Assembly: GCA_037447655.1 (NCBI GenBank)
Contig: JBBHKE010003080.1
Span: forward strand, 126,001 to 186,000
Origin: Zygnema cylindricum
Taxonomy: Eukaryota; Streptophyta; Zygnematophyceae; Zygnematales; Zygnemataceae
Direction: 5' to 3'
DNA length: 60,000 nt
Position 1 is the stretch's first letter, and each line of letters starts with the position of its first letter. Shown here piece after piece: positions 20,954-32,900 of the stretch. Under the pieces are notes generated by a model. The model saw only the letters and a program-made list of their open reading frames with translations, ran no database searches and was not told where the DNA came from. Position numbers and translations under genes: made by a program.

Positions 20954-22435
20954 CACCGCGAATCGTAATTAGTAGTGTTGTGTATCGGTAAAAAACTTAT
21001 CACGATAACACCGATACCGATAGTTATCGGTTATCGAACAGTCAGCGGTCCCGATATATTTGTACTTTCTGTACTTTCTGTCCAGTAAACTGAACGGTAA
21101 ATTTACAAGAAATGTACGGTTGTTTACGGGGAAATGTACAGAATTTGACAAAAACATACGTTGCACTTTGTAGTACTTTTTGGGCGGTTAACTGAACATA
21201 AATTTTACGGGAACGTACGGAATTGAACCGATAAACTGATTATCATGGAACGGTAAAAAGACGGCGGACACAAAGTTCAACGGATGCAAAATAACATTAT
21301 GCGCGCCGCCAAAATCGAACAGACGACATTCAATGAGAAAATACGAGCGGACGGTCAGCGTGAGTGCCGACATCTCGGAATGGCTTTTTTGGCGGCTTTT
21401 GCCAAAAAAGCCGACGGATTCACACGCGGCAAGTTTCCAAAGGATCCCGAAAAAATAAAGGGACAAAGCCACGACGTCGGATGTAAAAGGTACATCGTTT
21501 TAACTGGAGCCATACTAAAGTCGTACACATCTTATGCCGGCTACTGTACTTTCGGCTTGTACAAATGATCTGATTGGTAAGTACCTCAGGGGTTGTGAGT
21601 AGGGCGCGTCGGGGGAATAAGACGTAAAGTTGGGTGTACATGCTGTTCATTTATCTGTACGGCTCGTACAGCTATCGCCGATAGTTATCGTTATCGGCAT
21701 TATCGCTGATAAGTAGCCGATATTATCGGCTACTTATCGGCGATAAGACCGATAGCGATATATCGTACCAATATATCGATTACCGGGTCCCCGAAAAAAG
21801 GCCCGTATCGGTTATCGGCAAATCCTTACCGATACACAACACTAGTAATTAGAGTAATGAAAAAATTAGAGTAAAAAAACCAAAAAAAACGATTAGAGTA
21901 ACGAACTCTAATTTATGAGAAAGAACTTTTTCACAGATGAAGTTTACTTTACTTTATTTAAGTACTCTATATTGGGTTATGTCGGCAATAATTATCCGCG
22001 CTGAAATTATGAACACTAAATTACGTAGACGTACAAAAATCTGTCAGTCCGTATAGTTTTGACGTCATTATGACGTTAGCATTATTTGTCGCGCTGAATG
22101 TGAGTTAATGTTCACACTGACGACGATGCTGTCGACTGACGAGAGTTATGCGAACGGCTTTTTTTTATGTGACTGATTTTCCGTTTAGTGCAATTTCTCG
22201 TGCGAGCGCGATTACTTGTACCTTTTTACTTAAAAAAGTAATATTTTGCACGGTCGAACGTCGTCCGTACTCCACAATATTTAAAAAGAACTTGTATTAC
22301 AATTTTTTACGATAATTAAACTTACCTAAATTAGTATAATGAAAAAAATATAATCATTTACTCTATTTGATGTCATTGAGTCGAAATTTTGAGCGACCGA
22401 ATTAGAGTAATTTACTCTAATTACGATTTGCGGTG
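20954..22435. mobile_element. TA-flanked MITE-family element, copy 5, split by a nested hAT element
   Basis: Left end CACCGCGAATCGTAATTAG and right end ...CTCTAATTACGATTTGCGGTG are inverted repeats flanked by TA (20952-20953, 22436-22437). Without the nested 872-bp element and its duplication it is about 602 bp, longer than its relatives. It directly abuts the target duplication of the preceding hAT element. Confidence 0.82.
20973..21844. mobile_element. Non-autonomous hAT-type element nested in the MITE, perfect 8-bp target duplication
   Basis: Starts TAGTGTTGTGTATCGGTAA and ends CTTACCGATACACAACACTA, flanked by GTAATTAG at 20965-20972 and 21845-21852. Subterminal regions are full of CGATA/TATCG palindromes. 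No transposase frame in the 872 bp, so it depends on a related autonomous element elsewhere. Confidence 0.92.
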
Positions 22436-22593
22436 TACTGTACTTTATTGTACTGTAATGTACAAATGACAAAGAGTATTGAAACTTACAAAGTAAAAAA
22501 GATAATGTCCGATGTTGCCTATCGTACGCATCCAACCGATGTCCGAGAGATGGCGAAGCAAACTCATTTTTTCGATGTATATAATAATAGAAT

Positions 22594-23697
22594 GGAATTG
22601 ATCATGACAGTGACCGTTTTGGTTGCGCACAGTCACTTACGTCATTTTTTCAAAAAATGTACGTTTGAAGTACACATTGGTACAAATATAGCACCGTTGA
22701 GTACAAATTTGATGGTCAATCGGTTGGACAACTTTGACTTTCAAAATATTGTGTCAACCGCTTAAAATTTTGCCGCGCTTGCCAACCTCCACCGTCATAA
22801 TAAAATTAGCAATTCACACGGCATGCGAACTTTTACGGTAAAAAAACTGCGGCATCCACATGTAAATAAAAGTGTTGCAGACAGTCACTTTTTGTCGTTA
22901 CGTGGGCCACACGGTGAGAGCACTTTTAGCCGGAACATTTCCTAGAAATCGACCAGCCTGCGATTCGTACAAATGAATACCGCTTGCACCAAACCGAACC
23001 GACACAAAAGTATCGTACTGTATCGAACGAAACAAAACATAACTGACGCGAACCGAACAAAACATTTGACGGCGCGATTCAACCAACGTTGATTCGCCCA
23101 ATATCCTAACATTTCGTTGTCAATGTCGATTTGTAGATAATGTGGCTCGATTTCATCGCGCGTGACGACACACATTTTATTCATTCAATTTCAATTGATA
23201 TTTTTACGCCGGTTCGTTTTATTATAGTGTACAAAGTTTAGTTCGTTTCGTGTGTTTTAATATTTCCGTACAAGACTTATAGTACTTCAGTTTAAAGATG
23301 TTTCGTTTCACTTTGCGTCTAAGTTCAATGTAACGCTTAAACGATTAAAGTTCAATTTTGAGGCTAACTGCTCTCACCGTGGAGCTCACGTAACGACAAA
23401 AAGTGATTGTCTACAACACTTTTATTTACATGTAGTTGCTGCAGTTTTGTTACCGTAAACGTTCGCCGGCCGTGTGAATTGCTAATTTTATTTGACGGTC
23501 GACGTTCGCAAGCGCGGCAAAAGTTTAAGCGGTTGACTCAATATCTTGAAAGTCAAAGTTGTCCAACCGATTGACCGTCAAATTTGTACTCAACGGTGCT
23601 ATATTTGTACCAATGTGTACTTCAAACGTACATTTTTTGACAAAATGACGTAAGTGACTGTGCGCAACCAAAACAGTCCCTGTCATGATCAATTCCC
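22594..23697. mobile_element. 1.1-kb foldback element with about 330-bp arms
   Basis: 22594-22923 is the imperfect reverse complement of 23364-23697. Shared blocks include GGTTGCGCACAGTCACTTAC, ACTTTGACTTTCAA and GTCACTTTTTGTCGTTACGTG in inverse order. The outer ends GGAATTGATCATGACAG and its inverse close the element. TAATAGAAT on the left and TACTAAAAT on the right could be a mutated 9-bp target duplication, as in Mutator-like elements, but this is not firm. The loop of about 440 bp has no gene. Confidence 0.85.
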
Positions 23698-23978
23698 TAC
23701 TAAAATGATACTAAAATGATTAAAATCATTACAGTAGTGATTCTACTAACTTAAACCCGCCTTCCAAAAATTTCAAATTCGTTGTTACCCTCGACCAAAC
23801 CTTGGAGTGAACACGCTTTTCAGTTGTATGTCACGGGAAATGTAGTAGAAAACTGGATGAGCTAATTAGTGTAGATTGTAAGATTCATCTTGGAGTTAAA
23901 AACTCCAAAGATATAATATTTTCTTGTGACTAAACTAACAATGTACGGTCGAAAATGCACAAATAGGAGGACAATTAC

Positions 23979-26346
23979 TAGTGTTGTGTCCGGTAAAAAA
24001 TATATCACGATAACAACGATACCGATAGTTATAGGTTATCGAACGGTCACAGATTCCAAAATATCAGTCAGAGACCAACAAATTCCATATCGGCGATAAT
24101 TTTAAAAAATATAGTATGTATACAATATATTATATGACATACTGTATTTTATTATTAGCTTTATATAGCGTGGCATGCCACGTATAATGAATATGTTTTG
24201 TATCTGTTCAACTGAAATTTATTACGGACAGCGCAGCACATAAACGACGACAAATATATAACAATACTTTATAGGTCTAAATCTATAGTTTTTAAACGAA
24301 AAAAATAAATTACATTGTAACTTTTTAAATCAAACTTTTTCGAAAAACAGACGTGCAGACGAACGAGCAGACGAACACATCTGTCACACTGCCGCCATTT
24401 ACTGCAACCTACTGCCACCATCTTTTGAAAATTTAGGGGCCCTTATTTGAGGAAATGTTAGTTTTTTATAAAATAGTAAAAATATTTATTTGTTTCTTCT
24501 GATGGATCATCAGGAAAAAGAAAGCAACATTGTAGGAGGAGAGGAGGATGGGACTCAGACAACTTTTGGTGAAGAGATAGAAGAGATTCTAAAATTTGAA
24601 TTCAAAATTTAGTGTTGAAATATAGTGTCAGATTTTTGCGGTAAATTTCAGTGCTAGAATTCAGTGTGCACTAAATTTCCATGATTGTAACTCCTGTGCT
24701 AGAATCCCTACACTAAAATTTAGTTTTGAATCTGAGTGGTAAGTGTCGCACTAAATTTCATTGCTAAAATGCACCGCCAAACCAGTGCTACACTAAAACA
24801 CTGTATTGAATTTCGGTGGAAAATTTCAGTGCTGGGTGCTATGATGAATTTCAGTGCTCATATTCAGGGTTTAAGTAATAAAGTAATTAATATTTATAAA
24901 ATTAAAAAAGTAATTTATAATTAATAAAGTGCTTAAACTTAGTGCTGAACCGTTCAGCACTCAAATTCAGACCTAAAAAACGGTGCGCACTGAATTTTAG
25001 AGCTGAAATCAAGTGCTAAGATTCAGTGTCGAAATTTAGTGCTGTGCTGAAATTCAGTTGTGGAATTCAGTGTTGAATTAGAGAAGTTCAGTGCTAAATC
25101 TCACGACAATACTTGAGTGTTAAATTTCAGTGGTAAAGTAAAGTGCCGAGTGCTAAAATACTCAATGCGCAAATATAGTGCTGAATTTCAGTGCTCACAT
25201 TTAGTGCTGAAACCTTTTCTGTGTTCAAATTCAGTGTTAAAAGACTTTACTGTAGATTCCAGTGCTAAAAGCATCTTCTAAAATTATGTGCTGAAATCTA
25301 TTACTGCACTGAAATTTAGGATTGAAGATTCTAAAGTTTGGTGATGGAATTCAGAGTTGAATTACAGTACTAAAATTTTAGTACTAAAATCCAGTACTGC
25401 ACTAAATTTAAATGCTGATGTCCAGTGCTAAAATGTAGTGCGCAAATTCAGTGGTACACTGAAATACAGTACTAAATTCCAGAGGGTAAACCTATCGCTG
25501 CAATACAGTGCTGCACTAAAATAAAGTGTTGAGCCGAATTTCAGTGCTGAAATTCAGTGCAAAACGTATTAAATTCCAAGTTTAGTGCGGCAATGAAATT
25601 CAGTGTCGAAATCCATTGTTAGTTCACGATCCATTCCTACATTGAAACTCATTGCTTTATTATGGTGATAAAATTCAGTGCTTTAAAATATCATATTGCA
25701 TTAAATATAATGCTTTAAATCGTGCTTGTATTCAGTGTTGCACTGAATTTAATTTCTAAGATTTAGTGTTATAATTTAAGCCAAATTATAATGCTTAATT
25801 TCTGTTCTCAAATCCAATGCTAAAATTTTGTGCTGCATTGAATCTCAGGGTTGAAATCTTGTTTTAATATCAGTCCAAATTTCAACTTATGTATTTATTT
25901 TGCCTGGATCTTTTCTAAAATGCACTTAAAATGCATTAAGGTAAAAAACCAATATAGACAAATAATGGAAGTGATATGAGGGCGTAACTAACCTTGCAAA
26001 AAAAAATAACAGTCACAAGGACATTTTGGACGGGTATGGGAGCGTGGAACCCAAGTAAAACCCCCTTAAATTAGAAATAATCAAGGAAATATCGCGCTTT
26101 TTTACCGAAACCGGGGGGAAGGGGGTCCGCTGCGCGTCCGGGGAATAACACTTACAGTTGAGTGTACTTGCCATACATTTATCTGTACGGTCCGTACAGT
26201 TATCGATATCGGTGTTCTCGCCAATAATCGGTTAACTATCGGCGATAACACCAATAACGATTTATCGTACCAATATATCGACTGTCGGCAACCCGAAAAG
26301 AGGCCCATATCGGTTATCGGCAAATCCTTACTGGTACACAACATTA
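23979..26346. mobile_element. Non-autonomous hAT-type element, 2.4 kb, perfect 8-bp target duplication
   Basis: Left end TAGTGTTGTGTCCGGTAA and right end ...CTTACTGGTACACAACATTA are flanked by ACAATTAC at 23971-23978 and 26347-26354. Termini and subterminal TATCG-rich sequence match the nested element at 20973-21844. The interior is mostly the repeat at 24600-25870; no transposase domain is visible. Confidence 0.9.
24600..25870. repeat. Degenerate short-unit satellite inside the 2.4-kb hAT element
   Basis: About 1.27 kb built from variants of AGTGCTGAAATTCAGTGCTA in irregular order, with GTGCTAAA, GTGCTGAA, TTCAGTG and TTTAGTG as recurring words spaced roughly 11-14 bases apart. Highly diverged, with no open frame of note. 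Confidence 0.85.
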
Positions 26347-26410
26347 ACAATTACGCAACTCTATTCAAAATTATGGCCCGATAACACAGCGGTACTGCTG
26401 TGGTGGACTG

Positions 26411-26648
26411 TAAGGGCATATTCGCATGTAACTGAAACTTAGTCTTGCTACTTTGTTTTTTAGCGAAGATTTTCTGTAGTACAGTATTGCACTTTTCAGA
26501 GTGTTACGATGTTCGTTAACGAAATCGTTACTTTCAAATTGGCTTGTGAGGGTATTTGGTACGGTTGAAGATTTTCTCGTTGCGGGCTAAGATTTGGAGG
26601 AAAACGACAGAAAAAAACCCTTACTTTATCACACGGGAACGTGCCCTA
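26411..26648. mobile_element. Short TIR element with TAAGGG ends
   Basis: TAAGGGCATATTCGCATGT at the left and ...ACACGGGAACGTGCCCTA at the right are imperfect inverted repeats matching the family at 19055-19763. Length 238 bp, no coding capacity. No clear target duplication. Confidence 0.6.
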
Positions 26649-27969
26649 ACTCTCATAAGTAGTAAACATACAAATACTAACAGCTTTGTGTTTTGCACAA
26701 GTTTCTCAGCTGAAAAAAAATGTTTTGCCAGTGCATGACTGGTGTCATATTATTGAGCCCCGCAATATTACCGCGCCCAAATTACTCCCCTTTAACTTCT
26801 GTAGGGTTTTTTGAAAAGGCAAAAATAGTGTTCCTTATTGAAGCTAGGTTAGAGAAAGTAAGATGGCAACCATTTGAATACATGAATGGAATAAAAAGGC
26901 AAAATGAAGGTGAACAGGCTACCAACAAAGATAAAACCAAAGAAAACTACAAAAACAAAATGACAAGCGAAAATGACAAATCAAAGACAAGTATAAAGAA
27001 CAACGAAAAAGGAAAAACAAAACACCAAAAACCAACAAATCTACTGACATAAATATTGCCATAACTAAGCTAAGTATAAGGATAGGCACCCCTGTAAAAT
27101 TAAGACCTATAGAGAAAACATTAGAGGGAGATGACAAGGATCCACAATCATCGACAAAAAAAATAAAAAAAAATAGACACATGGAGGCAAAGACCTCCCA
27201 ACACAAAATATTATACTTCCTGTTTAAGTATGTAATGTAGAGCGATAAGGTTCCAAAGATAAACAACCTCACAACACATGACTCTTTGGTTGATTGGGCT
27301 AGATGGAAGAGGGGATGAGAAAAGTAGTGGACAGTCACTAGTGTCACAGTATCCTAGAGTAACAAATTAGTAACAATTATAATGTGGCGTGCGTAACAAC
27401 AACTATTGTAAATGTGTTTCGAAACCTCGAACATTGTATCCATGAGGACATTTTGTAACCCAGATGCCGAGGGAAATGATGGTAGGTTTTTCTGTGCGAG
27501 ATACAAGTGGAGGAATGGGGCCTAATGTGGTACATAACGTGGGTGGCTAAGAAGATCACATATGGAGATGAAAAGTGAGAAAGGAAGGTTGGCAAATGAT
27601 GAAAATACAAGGGGAGTTGGGAAAAAAAGGATGGCGAAGGTACTTGTGGAGTGAACAAAACAGCTTACGAGCCTAGTTGATTGTTGAAGAGCTTATTTAT
27701 AGAGTGTTATTTAGTTGAAACATTGTTCGAAAATTCATTCTTTTATTCATTAGGTCATCCATGTTATTGATTGTTTCATTCAGTTGACTAGATGTGTTGT
27801 TTGAAGGATATTAATGTGAAAGAAATAACCATCATTGTAACGGATTTTCGTAGGTTATGTTACATTGTATCCTTTTGTTTGTTGAAATATGAATTCAATT
27901 GCTGTCCTTTTTAAAGTTTTTGTTCTTGTATAGAACAATTTTGATATTGGTGGAAGCCTTACGAAACTA

Positions 27970-28288
27970 CACCATCAATCGCTATTAGGGTAAAAAAATT
28001 ATTAGAGTAAAAAAAAAAAATAGTGTTATGAACTCTATTTTGGGTTTAAGGGCCCAATGATAAAAAAAATTAACGCTAATTTATACATCTAACACTAATT
28101 TGGCTACACAGTCACAATATTGTAGCTGATATAGTCGGTGTTCACATAGTCGACATTCGGACATATGAGAACAGGTTCGCGTGATTCCCCCGTCTTTATT
28201 AATAGGAATCAAATCCGAGTGCGTTTTCCGGTGTCAACACCGTTATCTCTTTTTCTGTAATTTTGTACAAAATAGCGAGCAGCGGTAG
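27970..28288. mobile_element. Probable diverged TA-flanked MITE
   Basis: The left end CACCATCAATCGCTATTAG after TA fits the family well. The proposed right end, the inverse of CTACCGCTGCTCGCTATTTT before TA (28289-28290), matches only in part. The interior is unlike the other copies. Confidence 0.4.
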
Positions 28289-29084
28289 TACTTAATGGCA
28301 GATCTCGTAAACTACACTATTTAAAAACAGTCCAAATTTGAGTAATTGACATTAGTTAAACTGTAACTATATTAGTGTAAAGGAAATTATAGAATTATTA
28401 ATTACATTTTAGGTTTGAGGGTAAGTTTTAGTGAAGGCCAGCCTTTTTGCAACAGATACCCCATGCCAATTTGATGCGAAAATGTCTTCGACAAGAGACA
28501 CTCTGTTTCTGAAATTTTGTGCATGTTATGTAATAACCAACTAAAATTTTCACACACAGTCATCTACTTCCCTCTTCGGCATTGGGAGCATAAGCAGTGA
28601 GTCATTGAATTTTGGATGCATAATAAAAAGACCCAAACGTATCTTTTCTTTTAGTATTCCTCATTTGTATTACTATTCTAATTTCATTAACCTTAATATG
28701 TGCGTCTTCCTACTGCCCAACATGGCAATGCCTCGGGGTTTTAACTTTGCCAAAATATTCTTGCCAAGTCTTGCCAAGTGATTCCTGTACCCGAATATTC
28801 TTCTCACGACTATGGTGACTATGGTCAGAATGATGTCAAAACAACTACCTTTTGTTTTCGTGGAGAACAAAAAGTTATAAATTAGTAAACACAGGCACAC
28901 AAACAAAGAGGAGATCCTCGTGAGGGTATCGTAATGCTTCCCGACCTTATCACTGACTTTTTAGATTTATGTCCAATTCTTCCAATGAGAAAACCAGTTG
29001 CTTTTCAAGAGTCAATTATGGTTCTACACAGACGAAAACTACAGGAAATATCTCACATGTCCAGTTGCTTTTCTTCACGTAAGC

Positions 29085-29393
29085 ATAAAAAAAACCACAT
29101 ATCGTGTTCTAAAAAAACCACATATCGCCTTCTAAAAAAACCACATCCTGCCTTCTAAAAAAACCACCTTCCGCCTTCTAAAAAAACCACATTTCGCCTT
29201 CTAAAAAAACCACATTTCGCCTTCTAAAAAAACCACATTCCGCCTTCTAAAGAAACCACATTCCGCCTTCTAAAGAAACCACATTCCGCCTTCTAAAGAA
29301 ACCACATTCCGCCTTCTAAAGAAACCACATTCCACATTCTAAAGAAACCACACTTTGCCTTTTAAGAAAACCATACTTCGACTTCCTAGAAAA
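29085..29393. repeat. 22-bp minisatellite, about 14 units
   Basis: Units of the type AAAAAAACCACATTCCGCCT plus TCT, repeated head to tail; AAAAAAA gives way to AAAGAAA in the second half. Divergence rises at both edges, as expected for an array that expands from the middle. There are no unique spacers between units. Confidence 0.93.
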
Positions 29394-29991
29394 CCACCAA
29401 ATCAGAACCCAGTAGGCTGTCGTTAGGTCAGTAAAAACTCAACTGCCAGTCAGTTTAACAGCTCTGAGTTAACTGCGATTTGTACACTCTAGTCGTCCAC
29501 AAGGTAAGCAACAAAGGTTCAACTACAATTGAAATTCCTAAAGAGACAAATTAAATCCTAGTGTAAAATATTACGCCTGAAAATTATTATTCTTCATCAT
29601 TTGCCGCCCAATCTGTCGTCGTCCATGTCTGAAACCAAAAAACAAAGGAAATAGAAAGAAATGACCGTCAATTTTCTCACTCTTCTTTTCTCAAACAGAA
29701 TATCAATCAGCCCTTATATTTTTTTCGCTTCTTAGAAATTTTGAGATTCTTTCTATCCACTCACTGAAGAATACAAAACATTTGGCCAAAAGGGGGAAAA
29801 GACAAAAAACAAGCCGGCTCTGGACAGAACACAAATCTTTCGCCAAACATAGTGCATTCCTCCAATAAAAAACCTTAAAACAAAGGAGGCATATTTATTA
29901 AAATAAGGCAGGCAACCAGTAATAATACTCCTCATAATATACCGGCATTCAACCAATTATAGGAATGAAGTTGCCACCGAGACCCACCTCG

Positions 29992-32900
29992 TCAGACCGA
30001 AATTCTGATTCCCAAGCTGTCTAATTTTCTTCGAGTTTTCTTTTTCCTCTTGTGTTTGTCAGGATCCTGTGTGTTGCCCACTGCCCCTTCGCCAGCTGTC
30101 CTCATCACCGTCCTTTCTGTACTACCATCGACCATATCCCCTCTCATGGGAGGCTTCCCTCTCTGCGACCCCATATGACCCTCCCTGTAGCCATCTTCGT
30201 CCGTCTCATAATCATCCCCAGAATCACTCTCCTCAGAATAATCCTTATCAACATCCTTCATGTTCCCTCCGTCATCTCTGTCATCTTCTAACACATCGTC
30301 CTCTAAACTTTCCTTCCAAACACCTGTTTTCGACTTCTCTCCTTTTTCCTCTTCGGGTTTTTGTTTTTCTCCTCGAGAGCGAGATTCCCCCCCTTTTTGA
30401 ATTTTCTTGGGTCTCCCCATTGTTTCCTCTCCTCCCTTCTGCTCTTGTGACTGGTTACCTGCCAAAGCCCAAAATGTAAAACCATAAAAATCCAGTTTTT
30501 TCAATACATTTGATTTCATCCTCCTCATCATTTTGTACGTCTCCGTCAAAACGTGGTGTTTATCAAGTACAAAAAATAGTGTTGCAAATCGGACGTCTTG
30601 CATAACCAATACCGCGACGACAATTACATGAACAAAACTAAAAATTACATCAATTTATATCAAAGCATTCTATAGTTTCAACTTAATACAATGTTGATTG
30701 TTACTGGCGATCCAAATTCACAGCAAACAATAAGTATCAAAATATGAAGAGTGTTAATGTGCTCAGAAATTACTAAGGAAAATTTCAACTGTTTCTGGCC
30801 ACCATGGCTCATCAGTCCACTGTTATTTCTATTGTGTCTCTCCCCAGCGCCTCTTCCAAAACGGACATAAGCCACCAAAATTTGTAAACTTTGTCACATA
30901 TGATACAATGCCACAATGGCAGGGTTTTTGACTGTACGTACTAAGTGAATAGTGTGAATAGTTTGTACCAAGTACATACAGAATGATATTATCTTTATTC
31001 TGTGATAACGTCCTTTCTTTACCGCTTTACCAACACATTAGGAACACATTATTCCTATAAATCATTACAAAATTTACCAATATGCAATATTCCTTCAAAA
31101 TACTGCCTTAGAATGGCGCTGACAGGTTATATGAATCACGCTATGGAAGGAGAAAGAGAAAAAATAGTTTCAATTTTACATTTACATTGATTATTTTGGA
31201 ATAAAATAATTTTGAGTTATTGAAAGAAATAAAAGATAAACCTGACCAACAGACTGGTATGTAAAAAGAAAACAAAAAGTCCAAAACAAGAGAGTCTGTG
31301 GCTTTTGGAAAAATAGCTTTTTGTTCTAGTCGACTCCAATAAAAGTAATTTGAAGATCATCTTTAGGCCATGCAGATCCACATTATATGCTTCCCAGTAG
31401 CCCACCTCTTCCAATTGACTTTGAAGTTCTTCCTCTCTTTTTGCCTGTAATTGCCTTTCTGCTGCCTTCTCCCCTCTGCTTTCTAGCGCTGACCATATTA
31501 ATTTTTGGCTGTCTGTTCACAACCTGGCGAGAGAAAGACAGAGGTAAAAACAGGGGGAGAGGGGAGAGGAGAGAGTAGAGAATGGGGGAGAGGAGGCAAG
31601 AGGGAGAGAAGAATATTGCCGGAAGCGTAAAGAAACAAATCAGTGCATAGGTTTAAAAAGAACAGCGAAAACAAATTTTATTGACAAAGGCGACCGTGGC
31701 ACATTGCAAGCCCAAAAAGCCAAGCTTCTGAATCCTCACTTCCCTTTATCTGACCTCAAAACAATATACATCTGCTCTTCAACATCCTTCACAGAGAGAT
31801 GGGCTAAACTGCAAGTACAGAGCAAGCAAGGATATTGTCATAATTTATGTATTTTAAAAATCCTCTGCATAAGGTCCTAAAAACTATACTTACAGTTCAG
31901 ATGACTAAAATACTCTCATTAGAGGAAATTGCTTTGCAACAGCAAATCCCCATCTTAACACAAACATGGCTCTAAATTGCAATTATCAACGACACTGACA
32001 AGACACTCATTATTTTCTTGAAGCAAGAACCTGAAACCAAATTAGAGAAGTTGATAAGCTTACATCAGTCTTAGGAATCCAAAGATTGTCCACAAGATGC
32101 AGTGAAGGACGCATATCCCATGGCTTCACGATGTGTGTATCTCCCTCCCCTGTTTACAACAGTCCAAATGGGTTTTGGGAAGAAACACAGGTCATGAGGG
32201 ACTGCCACAGATATGTCAGAGAGGAAGGAAGTCACCGAAAATCCAAAAAACACTGCACTTCAATGGCTAACTAACTCCACCAACAGGAGAAAGTCACACA
32301 ACAGTAACCAGTACACTGGTGGTAGAATCGTTCAATAATTTGACACGAAAGCTTCCTACTCCTAGGTAAACTAACAGATACTAGCTAATAAGCCCCAAAT
32401 TCTACTCCTTCCTCATACATCAGCAATCATGAGTAAGTTCTCGTGTTAAAAGACAGCAAAACAGTGCAAATTCAAATTAACTGCAGTCAAATTTCTAAAA
32501 GAAGAATGGCATCAACTGACCTGGAAAAAAGACTCTTGCTTTACAGCCATCGTCCTCGTCAATCTCCTGAATAATGCCTTCCCACCACCTTTAAAAACCA
32601 AAAACAGGCACAACAGGTTAATGTTTGACCGAAATGTCAAGTTGCAAAAGTGAATTGATAAGCACCAGCCCTATTTGGCCTTCCCTCTCTGAATCTTGCG
32701 TTTTTAGGTGTGAAGGTCACGTGTGAAGGGGTCCACGTCGCCTTTCACTCCTTTCACTCCAATTTCGCTTTACGATGCCTCGCGCCGCGCGGTGCGTCGC
32801 AAGTATAAATATGCTTAGGGTTTATTTCTCATTCGTGTTTTTTTTATATAAAAAAAAACACAACCAACAACCCTATGACCCTAAAAATCCGCGGTACCCG

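Larger units (their letters stand above)
26649..29991. other. Gene-free interval left of the Agenet gene
   Basis: AT-rich unique-looking sequence with no exon, RNA gene or domain that I can support. It holds a probable MITE (27970-28288) and the 22-bp minisatellite at 29085-29393. The last few hundred bases are the expected 3' region of the minus-strand Agenet gene. Confidence 0.6.

Noticed and set aside
20973-26346. Transposase genes inside the hAT-type elements
   Set aside because: Short frames only, without dimerisation-domain or DDE-type motifs. The elements are treated as non-autonomous.
26720-27052. Lys/Asn-rich open frame as a gene
   Set aside because: Low complexity in AT-rich DNA, no domain and no splice or context support.
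29085-29393. CRISPR-like regular repeat
   Set aside because: Units are directly adjacent with no unique spacers, and the context is a eukaryotic intron-bearing genome. It is a minisatellite.
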